64,000 nt of DNA from Mycolicibacterium tusciae JS617 (GTDB taxonomy: Bacteria > Actinomycetota > Actinomycetes > Mycobacteriales > Mycobacteriaceae), in NCBI RefSeq assembly GCF_000243415.2, contig NZ_KI912270.1:5227837-5291836 (forward strand), given 5' to 3'. Position numbers and translations under genes: made by a program. This document shows positions 63,689 to 64,000 of the stretch, piece by piece; positions within the stretch are counted from its first letter, which is position 1; every line of letters starts with the position of its first letter. Under the pieces are notes generated by a model. The model had not been told where the DNA came from. It was given only the letters and a program-made list of their open reading frames with translations, and searched no databases.

Positions 63689-64000
63689 CGGCGGCTGCGC
63701 ATTGCGACCGCTTCTGCACTCCAGCTACTGGGTCCGCCCACGCCCATCTGCATCATGTCATCACCTACGTATCTACTACAGAGGTTAGTACCATAGCTGG
63801 GAACGGTTTCGAGACGCTCACGCAACCCCTCGTTTGACGGGCGTGTAATGCGCAGATGCGGCTTCAGCCGTAGACCGTCTGCGCCGAAATCGTTGGTGAC
63901 TCAACGGCCATGCACAATACGGCAGCGCGTCATCCAAGCCGGGGGAGGTGTGTCGGTGCCTGTCCTGTCGCCACGACAGCCCATGGGCGACAACTCGGCA
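63689..64000. other. Right edge, no gene supported; BlaI-like dyad
   Basis: Upstream of ccdA. TACTA-N7-TAGTA at 63774-63790 inside CTACTACAGAGGTTAGTAC resembles the TACTACA/TGTAGTA operator of mycobacterial BlaI-type repressors. Otherwise nothing recognised up to the window end. Confidence 0.4.

Overview
The window is high-GC actinobacterial DNA, almost certainly from a Mycobacterium/Mycolicibacterium, and looks like plasmid or plasmid-derived accessory DNA. The grounds are EspK-like type VII (ESX) secretion-associated genes, WhiB regulators, a DUF2637 protein, a mycobacterial-type Rep, an AEP primase-type replication protein, ParA with a small partner, a conjugation-type ATPase, and a very dense load of mobile elements. 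No rRNA, tRNA or CRISPR array was seen.

Layout. 1-12.6 kb: transfer/ESX accessory block, mostly on the minus strand: partial conjugation-type ATPase, DUF5663-like protein, two uncharacterised genes, a lysozyme-like ESX protein, an EspK-like protein, a membrane protein and small ESX-type proteins. A divergent XRE/WhiB regulator pair lies inside it. An IS21-type element (12.56-15.2 kb) cuts the last ESX gene. 15.3-22.5 kb: mercury and arsenate resistance. A minus-strand operon merA-merB-merT/H-like-redoxin lipoprotein-ccdA runs from a classic MerR promoter; ccdA is split by an IS256-family copy. merR, two arsenate-reductase-like genes and a thioredoxin-like gene follow. 22.5-30.3 kb: a Cd/Zn-type P-type ATPase with its CmtR-like repressor (split by an IS3 element), facing a six-gene plus-strand cluster: ICMT-like methyltransferase, cyclase-YHS fusion, SAM methyltransferase, DsbA-like oxidoreductase, second ICMT-like protein, second SAM methyltransferase. 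30.3-47 kb: plasmid backbone: truncated nuclease, second XRE/WhiB pair, Rep (split by IS256 copy B), DUF2637 protein (split by IS256 copy C), primase-type Rep, HTH protein, a 1.5-kb non-coding region with 12-bp iterons, parA/parB-like genes, and a RES/Xre toxin-antitoxin pair. 47-63 kb: nested recombinase elements. A tyrosine integrase is split by a 6.1-kb element with three tyrosine recombinases and a DUF6262-type protein. An IS1081-like transposase is split by a 4-kb Tn554-like element (tnpA-tnpB-tnpC). 63 kb: an intact second ccdA.

Most striking are the nested insertions. Seven genes are demonstrably cut by mobile elements, and six can be rejoined in frame by removing the insert. The two Tn554/RIT-like elements both landed in the catalytic-motif codons of other mobile elements' recombinases: the HxxR box of an integrase and the NNPxE motif of an IS256-family transposase. 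Other points of interest are the metal-linked methyltransferase/cyclase-YHS cluster, a P-type ATPase whose C-terminus appears to derive from the 3' end of an istB gene, and iteron/inverted-repeat signals around the partition genes. Three single-G expansions (GGG to GGGG) break otherwise intact transposition genes and may be assembly errors.
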